Part shown: positions 23,453 through 32,655 of the stretch, piece by piece
Numbering within the stretch: position 1 is the first letter of the stretch
How the letters are laid out: the number at the start of each line of letters is the position of its first letter
Origin: Acidimicrobiia bacterium
GTDB lineage: Bacteria; Actinomycetota; Acidimicrobiia; Spongiisociales; UBA5794
DNA length: 45,284 bases
Reading direction: 5' to 3'
Assembly: GCA_030066875.1 (NCBI GenBank)
Contig: JASJAS010000041.1
Location: 1-45,284 of the forward strand
Position numbers and translations under genes: made by a program
Notes under the pieces: model-generated
The model's database searches: none
What the model saw: only the letters and a program-made list of their open reading frames with translations
What the model was told of the DNA's origin: nothing

Positions 23453-24439
23453 ATGCGTGTCGCCGTCTTCAGCACCAAGCCATACGACAAACGGTTTCTC
23501 AGTGCCGCTGCCGAGGAAACCGATCATGAGCTCGAGTTTTTCGAGGCTCGGCTGGATCGAACAACAGCAGCATTGGCGGACGACTTCGACGTCGTGTGTG
23601 CGTTTGTCAATGACGAGCTGGGTGCCGCCACGTTGCTCCGTGTCGCCAAGACGGGGCCAAAGCTGATCGCCTTGCGCAGCGCCGGTTTCAATCATGTCGA
23701 CCTGGAGTCTGCGAAGAGCCTGGGCTTGCCGGTTGTCAGGGTGCCTGCCTACTCGCCACGTTCGGTGGCAGAGCACACTGTGGCCTTGATGCTGGCTCTG
23801 GACAGGAAGATCCATCGCGCTCATGCCAGGGTCCGGGAAGGGAACCTCTCCCTCGACGGCCTTCTCGGATTTGACCTAGGCAGCCGCACCGTCGGGATCG
23901 TCGGTACCGGGAAGATCGGCGTAGCGGTCGCCAAGATTCTGTCCGGCTTTGGCTGCAGGCTTCTCGGCTACGACGTCTACGAGAACTCTGACGCTGTGGC
24001 GGCCGGCGTTGAGTACGTGGATCTGGCAACGCTCTGGGAGGAATCGGACGTTGTCTCTCTCCACGCACCACTGACGCCCGAGACACATCACCTGGTCGAC
24101 GCCTCCGCCATTGCGACTATGAAGGACGGGGTGATGGTGATCAACACGAGCCGCGGCGCGCTGATCGACACGGCTGCAGTGATCGAGGGCCTCAAGTCTG
24201 GGAAGATCGGACACTTGGGTCTCGACGTGTACGAGGAGGAGGGGGATCTGTTCTTCGAAGACCTGTCCAACACTGTCATCCAGGACGACGTGTTCTCCCG
24301 TCTCCTCACGTTCCCCAACGTTCTCATAACGGGCCATCAGGCGTTCTTCACGGTTGAAGCCCTGGAAGCGATCGCCACCGCCACCATCGCCAACATCACC
24401 GCGTTCGAAGAGGGTCGAGTTTCCGGCAACGAGTTGTGA
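23453..24439 (+). CDS. ldhA: D-2-hydroxyacid dehydrogenase, D-lactate dehydrogenase type
   Basis: A 328-residue NAD-dependent enzyme that interconverts a 2-oxoacid (probably pyruvate) and the D-2-hydroxyacid. The N-terminal [16 protein letters not shown] and [11 protein letters not shown] are typical of Ldh[10 protein letters not shown] binds [12 protein letters not shown] holds the catalytic Arg, and [12 protein letters not shown] is a D-lactate-dehydrogenase-type loop. The late [11 protein letters not shown] carries the catalytic His. The track start is 66 codons longer, but that extension is not homologous in character and the leaderless promoter sits at 23440. Confidence 0.92.
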   Translation: MRVAVFSTKPYDKRFLSAAAEETDHELEFFEARLDRTTAALADDFDVVCAFVNDELGAATLLRVAKTGPKLIALRSAGFNHVDLESAKSLGLPVVRVPAYSPRSVAEHTVALMLALDRKIHRAHARVREGNLSLDGLLGFDLGSRTVGIVGTGKIGVAVAKILSGFGCRLLGYDVYENSDAVAAGVEYVDLATLWEESDVVSLHAPLTPETHHLVDASAIATMKDGVMVINTSRGALIDTAAVIEGLKSGKIGHLGLDVYEEEGDLFFEDLSNTVIQDDVFSRLLTFPNVLITGHQAFFTVEALEAIATATIANITAFEEGRVSGNEL

Positions 24440-24539
24440 ATCACTTTGCGATCTGGTCCAGAACCCTCAACCGTTCCAGCAGTCTGGGTCCAAAGCCCTC
24501 GGAAGGAGACGTGCCGGAACGCTTTGTTTTCGCGGTCTA

Positions 24540-24563
24540 GGGGATAATCCATAGATAGTCCCC
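24540..24563. other. Weak inverted repeat before the secreted-protein gene
   Basis: GGGGA and TCCCC flank a 14-base AT-richer loop within the 167-bp gap between the dehydrogenase and the next gene. It could be an operator or a weak terminator; nothing else is evident in the gap. Confidence 0.2.
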
Positions 24564-24606
24564 GGCACTGGGTACGCTCCCGCGGACCAGCACTAGGTGG
24601 GCTCTG

Positions 24607-25158
24607 TTGCGTCGTTTCCTGTCAATCCTCTCGGTTTCGCTGCTGCTTCTCGGCATTGCGGCTGCCGCTCGCGCCGGCGGCTCGTGGTTGGAGCCGCCGC
24701 GGGAACGCTTCGAGCCCGGCGATGTTGTGGAATTCTCTGCCACGGTGACGATTGGCCAGCACGGCTGGCTCGAGGACGGTCCCTTCTTCGCATACCTTCG
24801 CGGCCCCGAGGGCACGGCGACCGATCCGGTCGGGAAGCTCCTCATCTCCGAGAAAGGCTCCTCTGCCGACGTTTCCATCGGCTTCACCCTCGCTGCAGAC
24901 ATACCGCCCGGTGAGTACCGGGTCGAGGCATGCAACGATCCATGTACCACGGGTCTCGAGGACCTCGTCGGAGGCGTTCTCTACGTCGCCGTTGATCCTC
25001 CTGATCCGTCTGCGGATCCGGCTAGCCAACGGGCCTACCAGGCACTCGCTCCTCCTCCAGCACGACAAACCGGATTCGATGTCGCTTGGCTGGCGGTTCC
25101 GGCCGCGCTCAGTCTGACCGTGCTCGTCCTGGCGGGCGCGATACGCGGTCGCAACTGA
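24607..25158 (+). CDS. Secreted, C-terminally membrane-anchored protein of unknown function
   Basis: A 183-residue protein starting at TTG 24607. It has a signal peptide (residues 1-23, cut near ARAG), a single beta-sandwich-like domain at about 25-135 (FEPGDVVEFSATVTIGQHGW, then IPPGEYRVEACNDPC), a Pro/Ala linker, and a C-terminal helix at about 158-178 followed by GRN. This resembles a type I wall-facing membrane protein. Two cysteines in CNDPC may form a disulfide. No family is recognised. Its stop lies 10 bp from the convergent hydrolase stop. Confidence 0.75.
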   Translation: MRRFLSILSVSLLLLGIAAAARAGGSWLEPPRERFEPGDVVEFSATVTIGQHGWLEDGPFFAYLRGPEGTATDPVGKLLISEKGSSADVSIGFTLAADIPPGEYRVEACNDPCTTGLEDLVGGVLYVAVDPPDPSADPASQRAYQALAPPPARQTGFDVAWLAVPAALSLTVLVLAGAIRGRN

Positions 25159-25168
25159 GGACTCCCCG

Positions 25169-26179
25169 CTATGCCCCGGCCGTTCGTTGGACGTACTGGG
25201 CAGAGAGGGACAGAGCACGCAGCGTCTCCGGATGGTTGGGAAGCAAGGCCGGCCACACGTGGTACATGTCGGGAGCGAGGTGAAGCACCGTGTCACATCC
25301 GGCGCGCGTTGCCGCGTCAACGAGACGCACCGCGTCGTCGCGGATCATCTCTCGACCTCCAGCGAAGACAACAAGAGGCGGGATGCGGTCGAAGTCACCG
25401 TAGATCGGAGAGGCGTAGGGATCCCTCGGATCATGATCACCCAGGTAGATGGTGTTCGGGTGAATCTCGACCGATGGGATGTAGTCCGTAGCGCGATTCT
25501 CGCGAATTGAATCCGCGGTGTGTTCCAGATCCGCATACGGTGAAAACAGCAGCCCGCCGGCGGGCAACGGTTCGTTTTCGTCGCGCAGCCGGAGCAGCAA
25601 TGCCGCGGCCAGGCCGCCACCGGCGCTGTCGCCCCCAACGAACAGTCGGCCCGGAGGTACCCCCTCAGCGAGCAGCTCCTTATAGGCGGCCATTGCGTCC
25701 TCGAGCGCAGCCGGGAACTGATGCTCCGGCGCCAATCGGTAGTTGGGCACATGCGCCTCCGCTCCGATGGCCCAGGCGAGGTTGGCGACCCAACGACGGT
25801 GGGTGGCGGCGCTGCCGGCGAGGTATCCCCCACCGTGCAGGTACAAGAGCACATACGGCAGCTCAGGGTCGAGCCCGGTCGCTATCGCCTCATGCTTCTC
25901 AGCCCGAAGACCGGCCAAGTCTGTCTTACGAACCCGGAGCACCCGACGGAGCCGTTTTGGCAACGGCGGATCGATCCTCTGCTCGAGCCGGCTCCGGGCT
26001 TGTGGGTCGGGGTGCTCCCGGGCAGCGTCCAGAAACGCTCGCAGCGCGACCATGCGCAGCTCAACCGCCCAGCTCCAGGAAGCGATAGCCGGACCGTGAA
26101 TGAGTCTGTGCCAGGTCCGCCGCAACACCGCCCAGAGGACCGCAAGCCCCAACCGCAGGCTCACCAGCACGCCCTTCAT
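25169..26179 (-). CDS. Alpha/beta hydrolase of the hormone-sensitive-lipase family
   Basis: A 336-residue esterase or lipase. The HGGG oxyanion motif is at 115-118 and the nucleophile Ser185 is in GGDSAGGG. An Asp lies in the later VVFAGGREMIRDDAVRL region and a His in DMYHVWP. An N-terminal hydrophobic stretch (5-20) could tether it to the membrane. Substrate is unknown; the family takes short to medium acyl esters. TATCGT six bases before the ATG suggests a leaderless transcript. Confidence 0.9.
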   Translation of the reverse strand: MKGVLVSLRLGLAVLWAVLRRTWHRLIHGPAIASWSWAVELRMVALRAFLDAAREHPDPQARSRLEQRIDPPLPKRLRRVLRVRKTDLAGLRAEKHEAIATGLDPELPYVLLYLHGGGYLAGSAATHRRWVANLAWAIGAEAHVPNYRLAPEHQFPAALEDAMAAYKELLAEGVPPGRLFVGGDSAGGGLAAALLLRLRDENEPLPAGGLLFSPYADLEHTADSIRENRATDYIPSVEIHPNTIYLGDHDPRDPYASPIYGDFDRIPPLVVFAGGREMIRDDAVRLVDAATRAGCDTVLHLAPDMYHVWPALLPNHPETLRALSLSAQYVQRTAGA

Positions 26180-26185
26180 ACGCCC

Positions 26186-26191
26186 ACGATA
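26186..26191 (-). promoter_or_regulatory. -10 box for leaderless hydrolase gene
   Basis: The minus strand reads TATCGT, then six bases, then the ATG. No ribosome site is present. Confidence 0.4.
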
Positions 26192-26226
26192 CGACTCGTT
26201 TGCGGATCGTTGGAATCCGGTCGGTG

Positions 26227-27288
26227 CTAGGCGTCGAGCATCGCGCCTTCGGCGTCCGCTTCATCTCCGGATTCCCAGTGCCAGAAGAAGTCGTGGTCAC
26301 CGAAGAACCTGGGCCCATGAGGTCCGAACCCGTCAAACTCGAAACGGAGATCGTCCAAGTCGAAGCCTTCTGGGAAGAAGCGTTCGGGATCGAAGTCGTC
26401 GAAGTCGAACTCAAAATGGCGTAATCCGAAGGGGAACCCGCCAGAGAAGTCGATGCCCTCCAGCATCTCCTTGATGCGTTCGGCCTGTTCTTCGCTCAGC
26501 GTTCCGTCGGCTACTAGATCATCAATCCGCGCTAGGGCATCGTCGCGCGCCCGGTCCAGGGTTTGCTCGAGATCAACGCCCATCTCCTCGAGCGCCTCTT
26601 CAAGAGTCAAACCGGATTCGAGGAGCTCCTGGAGTCCCTCAAAGTCGAAGTCGAATTCCTCGATGAACCCGCGCAGCTCGTCACCAAACAACCGGAACTT
26701 CTCTCCGTCGAACTCGAAGTCGTCGGGCAGTGGACCAAACCGAAAGTCATGGTCGCCAAACGGAAAGCCCTCAGGAAGCTCGAGGTCGGGGCAATCTTCC
26801 GAGCTCTCGACCCCGTCGGGCCCGATGCGGAAGCGGAAGCAGTCGAAGTCTCCGTCGAATTCGCCGGGGCCGAACCGGAAGAGCGGACCGCGATGCCCAA
26901 AGGGAAAGCTACCGGGCAATTCAAAGGCCTCGATGCGCTCCTTCACTGCGGCTGCTTCATCTTCGCTGAGGATGCCTGCATCGACCGCGCTATCGACCGC
27001 ATCAAGTGCCTTCTCGCGAATCTCCTCGACCAATGGCTCGATATCGGCTTGCAGGTCGGCAATGATCTCGCCCAGTTCTCCCTCGCCAAGGGTGTCCGGA
27101 TCTGCCATGAGGCGCTCGAGCAGACCGTTGACACGATCGAGCGAATCGGTGACGGCGGTGTCGTCAGCGCCGTCCGAATCTTCGACGTCTTGAGCAAAAG
27201 CGAGCGATGCACCTACGAGTAGGCCCGCTACCAGAACCGCCCCGCCCATAGCGGCGGCGACCGTTGTACGCAGACTCTTGATACTCAT
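26227..27288 (-). CDS. Secreted acidic Asp/Phe/Gly-rich protein of unknown function
   Basis: A 353-residue exported protein. A signal peptide (residues 1-33, ending FAQDVED) leads into a very acidic mature chain. Two helical units (ILSEDEAAAVKERIEAFEL and TLSEEQAERIKEMLEGIDF) are each followed by SFPFG/GFPFG and Phe/Asp-rich stretches; FPFG occurs three times. Two cysteines (DCF, DCP) are present. The helices resemble the periplasmic metal- or stress-binding repeats seen in many actinobacterial secreted proteins, but that match is loose. ATG 27288 follows GGAAGG and is preferred to the longer ORF. Confidence 0.78.
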   Translation of the reverse strand: MSIKSLRTTVAAAMGGAVLVAGLLVGASLAFAQDVEDSDGADDTAVTDSLDRVNGLLERLMADPDTLGEGELGEIIADLQADIEPLVEEIREKALDAVDSAVDAGILSEDEAAAVKERIEAFELPGSFPFGHRGPLFRFGPGEFDGDFDCFRFRIGPDGVESSEDCPDLELPEGFPFGDHDFRFGPLPDDFEFDGEKFRLFGDELRGFIEEFDFDFEGLQELLESGLTLEEALEEMGVDLEQTLDRARDDALARIDDLVADGTLSEEQAERIKEMLEGIDFSGGFPFGLRHFEFDFDDFDPERFFPEGFDLDDLRFEFDGFGPHGPRFFGDHDFFWHWESGDEADAEGAMLDA

Positions 27289-27441
27289 CCAGCAATCCTT
27301 CCGACGAGGGCTCTGCGAATGCACCTTCAGACATCGTATTAAGCGACGACTGCGACTTGGCTAAGAATCTCCTGAGAATGGCGACGAACAGGGACGCCAC
27401 GGCTCCGGGCACCCAGGTATCCTCAGCCGCGGAGGGTCGAC

Positions 27442-28872
27442 ATGCTCTACATCGATGGAGAGTGGCGGGGGGCGGCGTCCGGATCGAGTTTTGAGGTGAT
27501 CAACCCGGCGACGGGAGAAAGCATCGGCGACGTGGCCGACGGGACACGTCAGGATGCCGCAGACGCCATCCTTGCCGCTTCGGGTGGGTTCTCTGGGTGG
27601 TCCCGATTCACGGCCTTTGAGCGGGCTGAGTACCTGTATCGCGCATACCAGCTGATGATGGAGCGCAAGGAAGCTCTGGCACGGTTGATGACCGAGGAGC
27701 AAGGCAAGCCGCTCAAGACCGCTCGCAATGAAGTGCAATATGCCGCCGACTTCTTCCTCTGGTATGCCGAGGAGGCCAAGCGCACTTACGGCGACGTGCT
27801 CCCGGCGCCGCGCTCCGATCAGCGTTTCCTGGTGATTCGTCAGCCGGTTGGCGTGGTAGCGGCGATTACGCCGTGGAATTACCCGGTGTCGATGATCACC
27901 CGCAAGGTGGCCCCGGCATTGGCTGCCGGTTGCTCAATCGTCGTGAAGCCAGCCGAGCAGACGCCCCTGTGTGCCATGGAGGTCTTCAACGTCATTCACG
28001 ACGCCGGCATCCCGGCCGGTGTAGCCAACCTGATCGTCACCGCCGACCCAGCTCCAATCGGAGCCGAGTTTGTCGAGAACCCGGCCGTTGCCAAGATCAC
28101 ATTCACCGGCTCCACCGAGGTGGGCACCATGCTGGCGGGCCGCGCAGCCAGCCAGATGAAGCGGCTCTCGCTCGAACTCGGAGGACATGCACCGTTCATC
28201 GTCTTCGACGATGCCGACCCGGCATATGCGGCCAAAGGCGCTTCTCTAGTGAAGTTCCTCAACACCGGTCAGGCCTGCATCAGCCCCAACCGCATCTACG
28301 TCCACAAAACGATCATGGAACCGTTCCTGGCAGTGCTGGAGGAACGCGTTTCTCGCTTGCGCGCCGGTAACGGATTGGCCGATGACACCAGCATCGGGCC
28401 ACTAGTGGACCACGCCGCCCTGGAGAAGGTGGACCACCAGGTCCAGGACGCGGTCGGTCACGGCGCCCGGCTACACAGCGGCGGACACCGCCTCACCGAC
28501 GGAGGACTCGATCGGGGGTTCTTCTATGCGCCGACAGTCCTCTCCGGCGTTACGCCCGAAATGGAGATCTACAACAACGAGACCTTCGGACCGGTCGCCC
28601 CCGTGATCTCGTTCACCGACGAGGTCGAGGTCCTGGCTCTCGCCAACAGGACCACCTACGGCTTGGCCGCCTACGTGTACACACAGCAGTTGGGCAGGGC
28701 GATGCGAATGTTCGAAGAGCTCAACTACGGAATCATCGGCGTCAACGACATCAACCCGACCGCAGCAGCAGCTCCCTTCGGAGGAATGAAACACTCCGGC
28801 GTTGGCCGGGAGGGCGGACGCGAAGGCATCGCCGAGTATCTCGAAACCAAACTCGGCGGCTTCTCGGTCTGA
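27442..28872 (+). CDS. gabD: NAD(P)-dependent aldehyde dehydrogenase, succinate-semialdehyde type
   Basis: A 476-residue enzyme that oxidises an aldehyde to the acid. TPWNYPVSMITRKVAPAL is the cofactor-binding region. The general base Glu245 is in LELGGHAPFIVFDD, and Cys279 in NTGQACISPNRIYV is the nucleophile. The C-terminal KHSGVGREGGREGIAEYLE pattern is typical of succinate-semialdehyde dehydrogenase. The exact substrate is inferred. GGAGGG lies upstream of the ATG. Confidence 0.9.
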   Translation: MLYIDGEWRGAASGSSFEVINPATGESIGDVADGTRQDAADAILAASGGFSGWSRFTAFERAEYLYRAYQLMMERKEALARLMTEEQGKPLKTARNEVQYAADFFLWYAEEAKRTYGDVLPAPRSDQRFLVIRQPVGVVAAITPWNYPVSMITRKVAPALAAGCSIVVKPAEQTPLCAMEVFNVIHDAGIPAGVANLIVTADPAPIGAEFVENPAVAKITFTGSTEVGTMLAGRAASQMKRLSLELGGHAPFIVFDDADPAYAAKGASLVKFLNTGQACISPNRIYVHKTIMEPFLAVLEERVSRLRAGNGLADDTSIGPLVDHAALEKVDHQVQDAVGHGARLHSGGHRLTDGGLDRGFFYAPTVLSGVTPEMEIYNNETFGPVAPVISFTDEVEVLALANRTTYGLAAYVYTQQLGRAMRMFEELNYGIIGVNDINPTAAAAPFGGMKHSGVGREGGREGIAEYLETKLGGFSV

Positions 28873-28913
28873 GTCCGATGCGAGCCTCCGTCGGCTGAGT
28901 AATCTCACCCACC

Positions 28914-29645
28914 ATGGCTTACCAGGAGACCCCGCTCGACGACTCCATACCCTACGAACCGCACGTAGGTCAGACGAGGCAGTACTGGCGCGACATAATC
29001 CTCGGCGTCAACGATGGACTCGTCTCGACGATCCTTCTCGTCGCGGTTGTCGTCGGGGGCGGATTGACCACCAGCCAAGTGCTGCTGACCGCCATCGGTG
29101 GCGCCGTCGCCGGCGCCATCTCCATGGGAGCCGGGGAGTACCTGGCCACCAAATCGCAGACGGAAGTGCTGGCACGAGAGATCAAGCTCGAACGCGACCA
29201 CATACGCGACCACCGTGATATGGAAGTTGCCCAATTGCGCGACATGCTCAGTGACCTCGGCATCGCGGACACCGATCTCGACGAGGCCGTAGCCATACTC
29301 GCTAGAGACGACGCCAGGCTGCTGAATTCGATGAAGGTCCTGGAATTCGGCATGGTCGACAGCGAGGAGCGCTCACCATACGCCGCGATGTTCGCCTCGG
29401 CGCTGTTCTTTGCGGCCGGGTCGCTGCCCTCAGTTCTTCCGTTTGTGTTTGTCGACTCGCCCCAAGCCGGGTTTGCCATTGCAGCCATACTGACCACGAT
29501 CGGGCTGTTTGCAGTCGGGGCGGTCAAGAGCATGGTCACCAAGACCAACCCGATCCGATCCGGATTCGAAAATCTGGTCATTGCCGGGATCGGCGGGGTC
29601 ATTGCCTACTGGGTGGGCTATCTGTTCGATCGTGCCGTCGGCTAG
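28914..29645 (+). CDS. VIT1/CCC1-family membrane transporter
   Basis: A 243-residue membrane protein of the vacuolar iron transporter family. DIILGVNDGLVSTILLVAVV is the conserved first helix with its Asp, and AISMGAGEYLATKSQTEVL the second. A soluble helical loop with acidic residues follows, the likely metal-binding domain, then three more helices. Family members move Fe(II) or Mn(II). TAATCT lies eight bases before the ATG, hinting at a near-leaderless mRNA. Confidence 0.9.
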   Translation: MAYQETPLDDSIPYEPHVGQTRQYWRDIILGVNDGLVSTILLVAVVVGGGLTTSQVLLTAIGGAVAGAISMGAGEYLATKSQTEVLAREIKLERDHIRDHRDMEVAQLRDMLSDLGIADTDLDEAVAILARDDARLLNSMKVLEFGMVDSEERSPYAAMFASALFFAAGSLPSVLPFVFVDSPQAGFAIAAILTTIGLFAVGAVKSMVTKTNPIRSGFENLVIAGIGGVIAYWVGYLFDRAVG

Positions 29646-29660
29646 CTACGCTGGAGCACG

Positions 29661-29786
29661 ATGAAACGGCTTATCGCTCTTGCACTATTTGCTGCTGCTG
29701 CCGCCGCCTACCTCAAGCGGCCGGTCAAACAGCCTGCACCCACCGGTTCGTGGGGCCCGGCCGAGCACCAGAAGACCACCCTCTGA
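29661..29786 (+). CDS. Tiny membrane protein, 41 residues
   Basis: Not in the ORF track. ATG 29661 encodes MKRLIALALF, an alanine-rich helix, then a short polar tail ending EHQKTTL. It starts 15 bases after the transporter stop, preceded by TGGAG, and stops two bases before the next gene's GTG. That tight spacing is the main evidence that it is translated. No family is recognised. Confidence 0.5.
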   Translation: MKRLIALALFAAAAAAYLKRPVKQPAPTGSWGPAEHQKTTL

Positions 29787-29788
29787 CC

Positions 29789-30547
29789 GTGCGCCTGGCT
29801 CTCCAACAGAACGGAGAGGTCGCCACTCGGGCCGGGCGCATCCTCCTGGCCGAACGCGGCCTGACCGCGCTGGGCCTAGTGGACAAGCACCCGACCGAGA
29901 AGGATGATCGGCTGGAGCATGTGGAGGTGCTCGCCACCTACGACGCCCTAGTAACCGATAGCGAAGCCCCCCACGCCGACATTGAAGCCGCCCTCACAGC
30001 CGGGATCAGCTGCGTGGTCTGGGAGGATGCCGAAGGGGCGACCGCCGAATACGCGGAAGCTTACGAGGAGGCGGGGCTCCAACTGCTCACAGGATGCAAT
30101 CTCGGTAGCGGCATCGCTCCCGCCCTCACCGCCCACGAAGTGGCGGCAACCGGCACAGTGCTCGACGTCACCACCGCCTGGACCGAACCGGGCACCCCCC
30201 GTCGTCGTGGCGAAGCCATACCCTTCCCCGAACCAGTGGGCTCCCGCTGGGCGGAACCCCGGGAGACTATGTATACCGACCGCGCCTATGTCGCCCGGAT
30301 CGGCGGCAGCTGGGCCGCAGCCATGGCCCGGGTAACGGGAGCAGCCGAGGGCGGCGTGGTCACCCGAATCGTCGGCGTGGCGGATCTAGCTGTCCATCTC
30401 GAAGCCCTCGCCCTGGCAACCGGAGCTCTCGTTGTGACCGACTACCCGCCAGGCGCCAACCGACCGGCCGACCTCGCGGACACCTATCTGAGCCGGGCAC
30501 TCGACCTGGGCTTGGACGTCGCCTCACACACTCATCACAACGAGTGA
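29789..30547 (+). CDS. Unknown protein with Rossmann-like N-terminus
   Basis: A 252-residue soluble protein starting at GTG 29789. The longer ORF would overlap the tiny membrane gene. The first 130 residues have alternating strands and helices like a nucleotide-binding dehydrogenase (GLTALGLVDKHP, TYDALVTDSEAP, CVVWEDAEGATAEYAE), and TGCNLGSGIAPALTAHEV may be a loop at the cofactor. The rest is unassigned. No catalytic motif is certain, so a function is not given. It is translationally close to the genes on either side. Confidence 0.72.
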   Translation: MRLALQQNGEVATRAGRILLAERGLTALGLVDKHPTEKDDRLEHVEVLATYDALVTDSEAPHADIEAALTAGISCVVWEDAEGATAEYAEAYEEAGLQLLTGCNLGSGIAPALTAHEVAATGTVLDVTTAWTEPGTPRRRGEAIPFPEPVGSRWAEPRETMYTDRAYVARIGGSWAAAMARVTGAAEGGVVTRIVGVADLAVHLEALALATGALVVTDYPPGANRPADLADTYLSRALDLGLDVASHTHHNE

Positions 30548-30584
30548 CCGGAACACATTCGTCTCCCGCGTCGTTGTTTCCACC

Positions 30585-32645
30585 ATGCGCCTACTCCTAG
30601 CCGGGTTGATCGTGGCGCTGCTGGCAGCGGCATGCACCAGCGGCGCTGTCACGGATGCACCGACAACGACGGAACAACCCGCTTCACCATCCACGACCTC
30701 GGCAGATGAGGAGCCGCCCCGGCCGACCCAACCTACCCAGTCCTTTGCGGGCACTGTCCCTGCCCCAGAGTTCCCTGCTGGATTGGACTGGCTCAACAGC
30801 AACGGACCGATCGCCCTCGAGGAACTCCAGGGCAAGATCGTGCTGCTCGACTTCTGGACGTACGGCTGCATCAACTGCCTCCACATCATCCCTGACCTAC
30901 ACCAACTCGAGGAGGAGTATTCCGAGGAGCTAGTGGTCATCGGGGTCCACTCCGCCAAGTTCATCAACGAGGGCGAAACCGAGAACATCCGGCAGGTGGT
31001 GATGCGATACGGCATCGACCACCCCGTCGTGAACGACAAAGACTTCCAGGTATGGAGCGCCTGGGGAGCCCGGGCTTGGCCGACGATCGCGCTCATCGAC
31101 CCTGCGGGCAATGTCGTCGGCACCCATGCCGGCGAGGGCGTCTATCCGTTGGTGCAGCCAGTCATCGAAGCCCTGATCGCCGAGTTCGACGAGCAGATCG
31201 ATCGAACGCCATTCGAGTTCACCCCGGAGAGCGCCACCAGCGCCAACACCATCCTGTCGTATCCAGGCAAAGTCGCCACCGACGACTCCGGCGCGACGGT
31301 GTTCATTGCGGATAGCGGACACCACCGCGTCGTCGCCGCCGACGCCACAACCGGGGAAATCAATGCGGTCTATGGGAGCGGTCGGGCCGGCTTTCAGAAC
31401 GGAGCCGCACTCGAAGCCCAATTCGATTCGCCCCAGGGCCTCGCCTACGACGACGCGACGGGGCTGCTCTACGTCGCCGACACCAACAACCACGCAGTTC
31501 GCACCATCGACACCGCCACCGGCGAGATTTCGACACTGGCGGGTACCGGTGCGCTCAGCTGGCCACCCGCCGCGGGTTTGTTCGAAGACGTCCGGTTGAA
31601 CTCGCCGTGGGGCCTGGCACTACGGGACGAGCAGCTTTGGGTTGCAATGGCGGGCTTTCATCAGATCTGGGTGATCGATCTCAGCGGCAATGTCGCTTTC
31701 CCTGCGGTGGGGAGCAGCATCGAGGGTGTTGCCAACGGAGCACTGGCTGCCGCTGAGCTCGCACAGCCGAGCGGAGTCACATTCGACGGAGCCGGCCGGC
31801 TGTATTTCGCCGACTCGGAGTCGAGTTCGATTCGGTGGGCCGACGTCTTCTCGCCCGACGGTGCGACTGGGCTGTTGTCCGGCAGCGAGACCAACCTTTT
31901 CGACTTCGGTGATCTCGACGGGGTAGGCAGTGAAGCCAAGTTGCAGCATCCCCTGGCAGTGGTGTGGGACGAGATGAGCGGCGACCTGATCATCGCCGAC
32001 ACCTACAACAGCAAGCTGAAACGCATCGACCCCGACACCGGAGAAACCACCACGTACCGGGGCGGAGGACACGGTTGGCGGGACGGGACAGAGCCCTTGT
32101 TCTATGAACCGGGCGGGCTCGCCATCGCCGGCGGCAACCTGTTCGTTGCAGACACCAACAATCACGTCATCCGGCGTGTCGACTTGTCGACCGGTGATAC
32201 CTCCACGCTCGTGCTTCACGGCATCGAAGACTTCACCCCGCCGCCCGACACCGACGCCTATCAGGGCACCATCGTCACGCTGGATCCCTTGGAGACGGCC
32301 GCCGGTTCGGGTGTGATCCGGCTTTCTATCGAACTCCCCGAGGGACACAAGGTGAACGAGGAGGCGCCGTCTTCCCTCGCCCTGAGCACGGCGAATGGGA
32401 ACGTGATCCTCGATGAGGGCAACGAGCAGTCCCTAACCGGCGCAACACTTCCCGTCGATCTGGCCGCAACGTTCGCTGCCGGCGAGGACGTCATCACTGC
32501 CGATGTGACCCTCCTCTACTGTCGCAACGACTCCGAGGGCTTGTGCATCATCGAACAGGTCCGGTTTGTGCAACCCGTGCTGGTTTCAGAAGCCGGGGTC
32601 GACACAATCGAGCTGCCTCACACGGTGGTGCTGCCCAATATCTGA
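30585..32645 (+). CDS. Lipoprotein with thioredoxin-like domain and NHL repeats (NHLRC2-like)
   Basis: A 686-residue exported lipoprotein. The signal peptide ends in lipobox LLAAAC, with lipidated Cys17. Residues 55-205 form a thioredoxin-like domain with WTYGCINC (Cys95 and Cys98) and a cis-proline WPTIALID. Residues 210-550 carry NHL beta-propeller repeats (LYVADTNNHAVRTIDTATGE, LIIADTYNSKLKRIDPDTGE, LFVADTNNHVIRRVDLSTGD). A C-terminal beta domain has LLYCRNDSEGLC. This order matches NHLRC2-type proteins. Its redox partner is unknown. Confidence 0.9.
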   Translation: MRLLLAGLIVALLAAACTSGAVTDAPTTTEQPASPSTTSADEEPPRPTQPTQSFAGTVPAPEFPAGLDWLNSNGPIALEELQGKIVLLDFWTYGCINCLHIIPDLHQLEEEYSEELVVIGVHSAKFINEGETENIRQVVMRYGIDHPVVNDKDFQVWSAWGARAWPTIALIDPAGNVVGTHAGEGVYPLVQPVIEALIAEFDEQIDRTPFEFTPESATSANTILSYPGKVATDDSGATVFIADSGHHRVVAADATTGEINAVYGSGRAGFQNGAALEAQFDSPQGLAYDDATGLLYVADTNNHAVRTIDTATGEISTLAGTGALSWPPAAGLFEDVRLNSPWGLALRDEQLWVAMAGFHQIWVIDLSGNVAFPAVGSSIEGVANGALAAAELAQPSGVTFDGAGRLYFADSESSSIRWADVFSPDGATGLLSGSETNLFDFGDLDGVGSEAKLQHPLAVVWDEMSGDLIIADTYNSKLKRIDPDTGETTTYRGGGHGWRDGTEPLFYEPGGLAIAGGNLFVADTNNHVIRRVDLSTGDTSTLVLHGIEDFTPPPDTDAYQGTIVTLDPLETAAGSGVIRLSIELPEGHKVNEEAPSSLALSTANGNVILDEGNEQSLTGATLPVDLAATFAAGEDVITADVTLLYCRNDSEGLCIIEQVRFVQPVLVSEAGVDTIELPHTVVLPNI

Positions 32646-32655
32646 GCGGTGGCCG

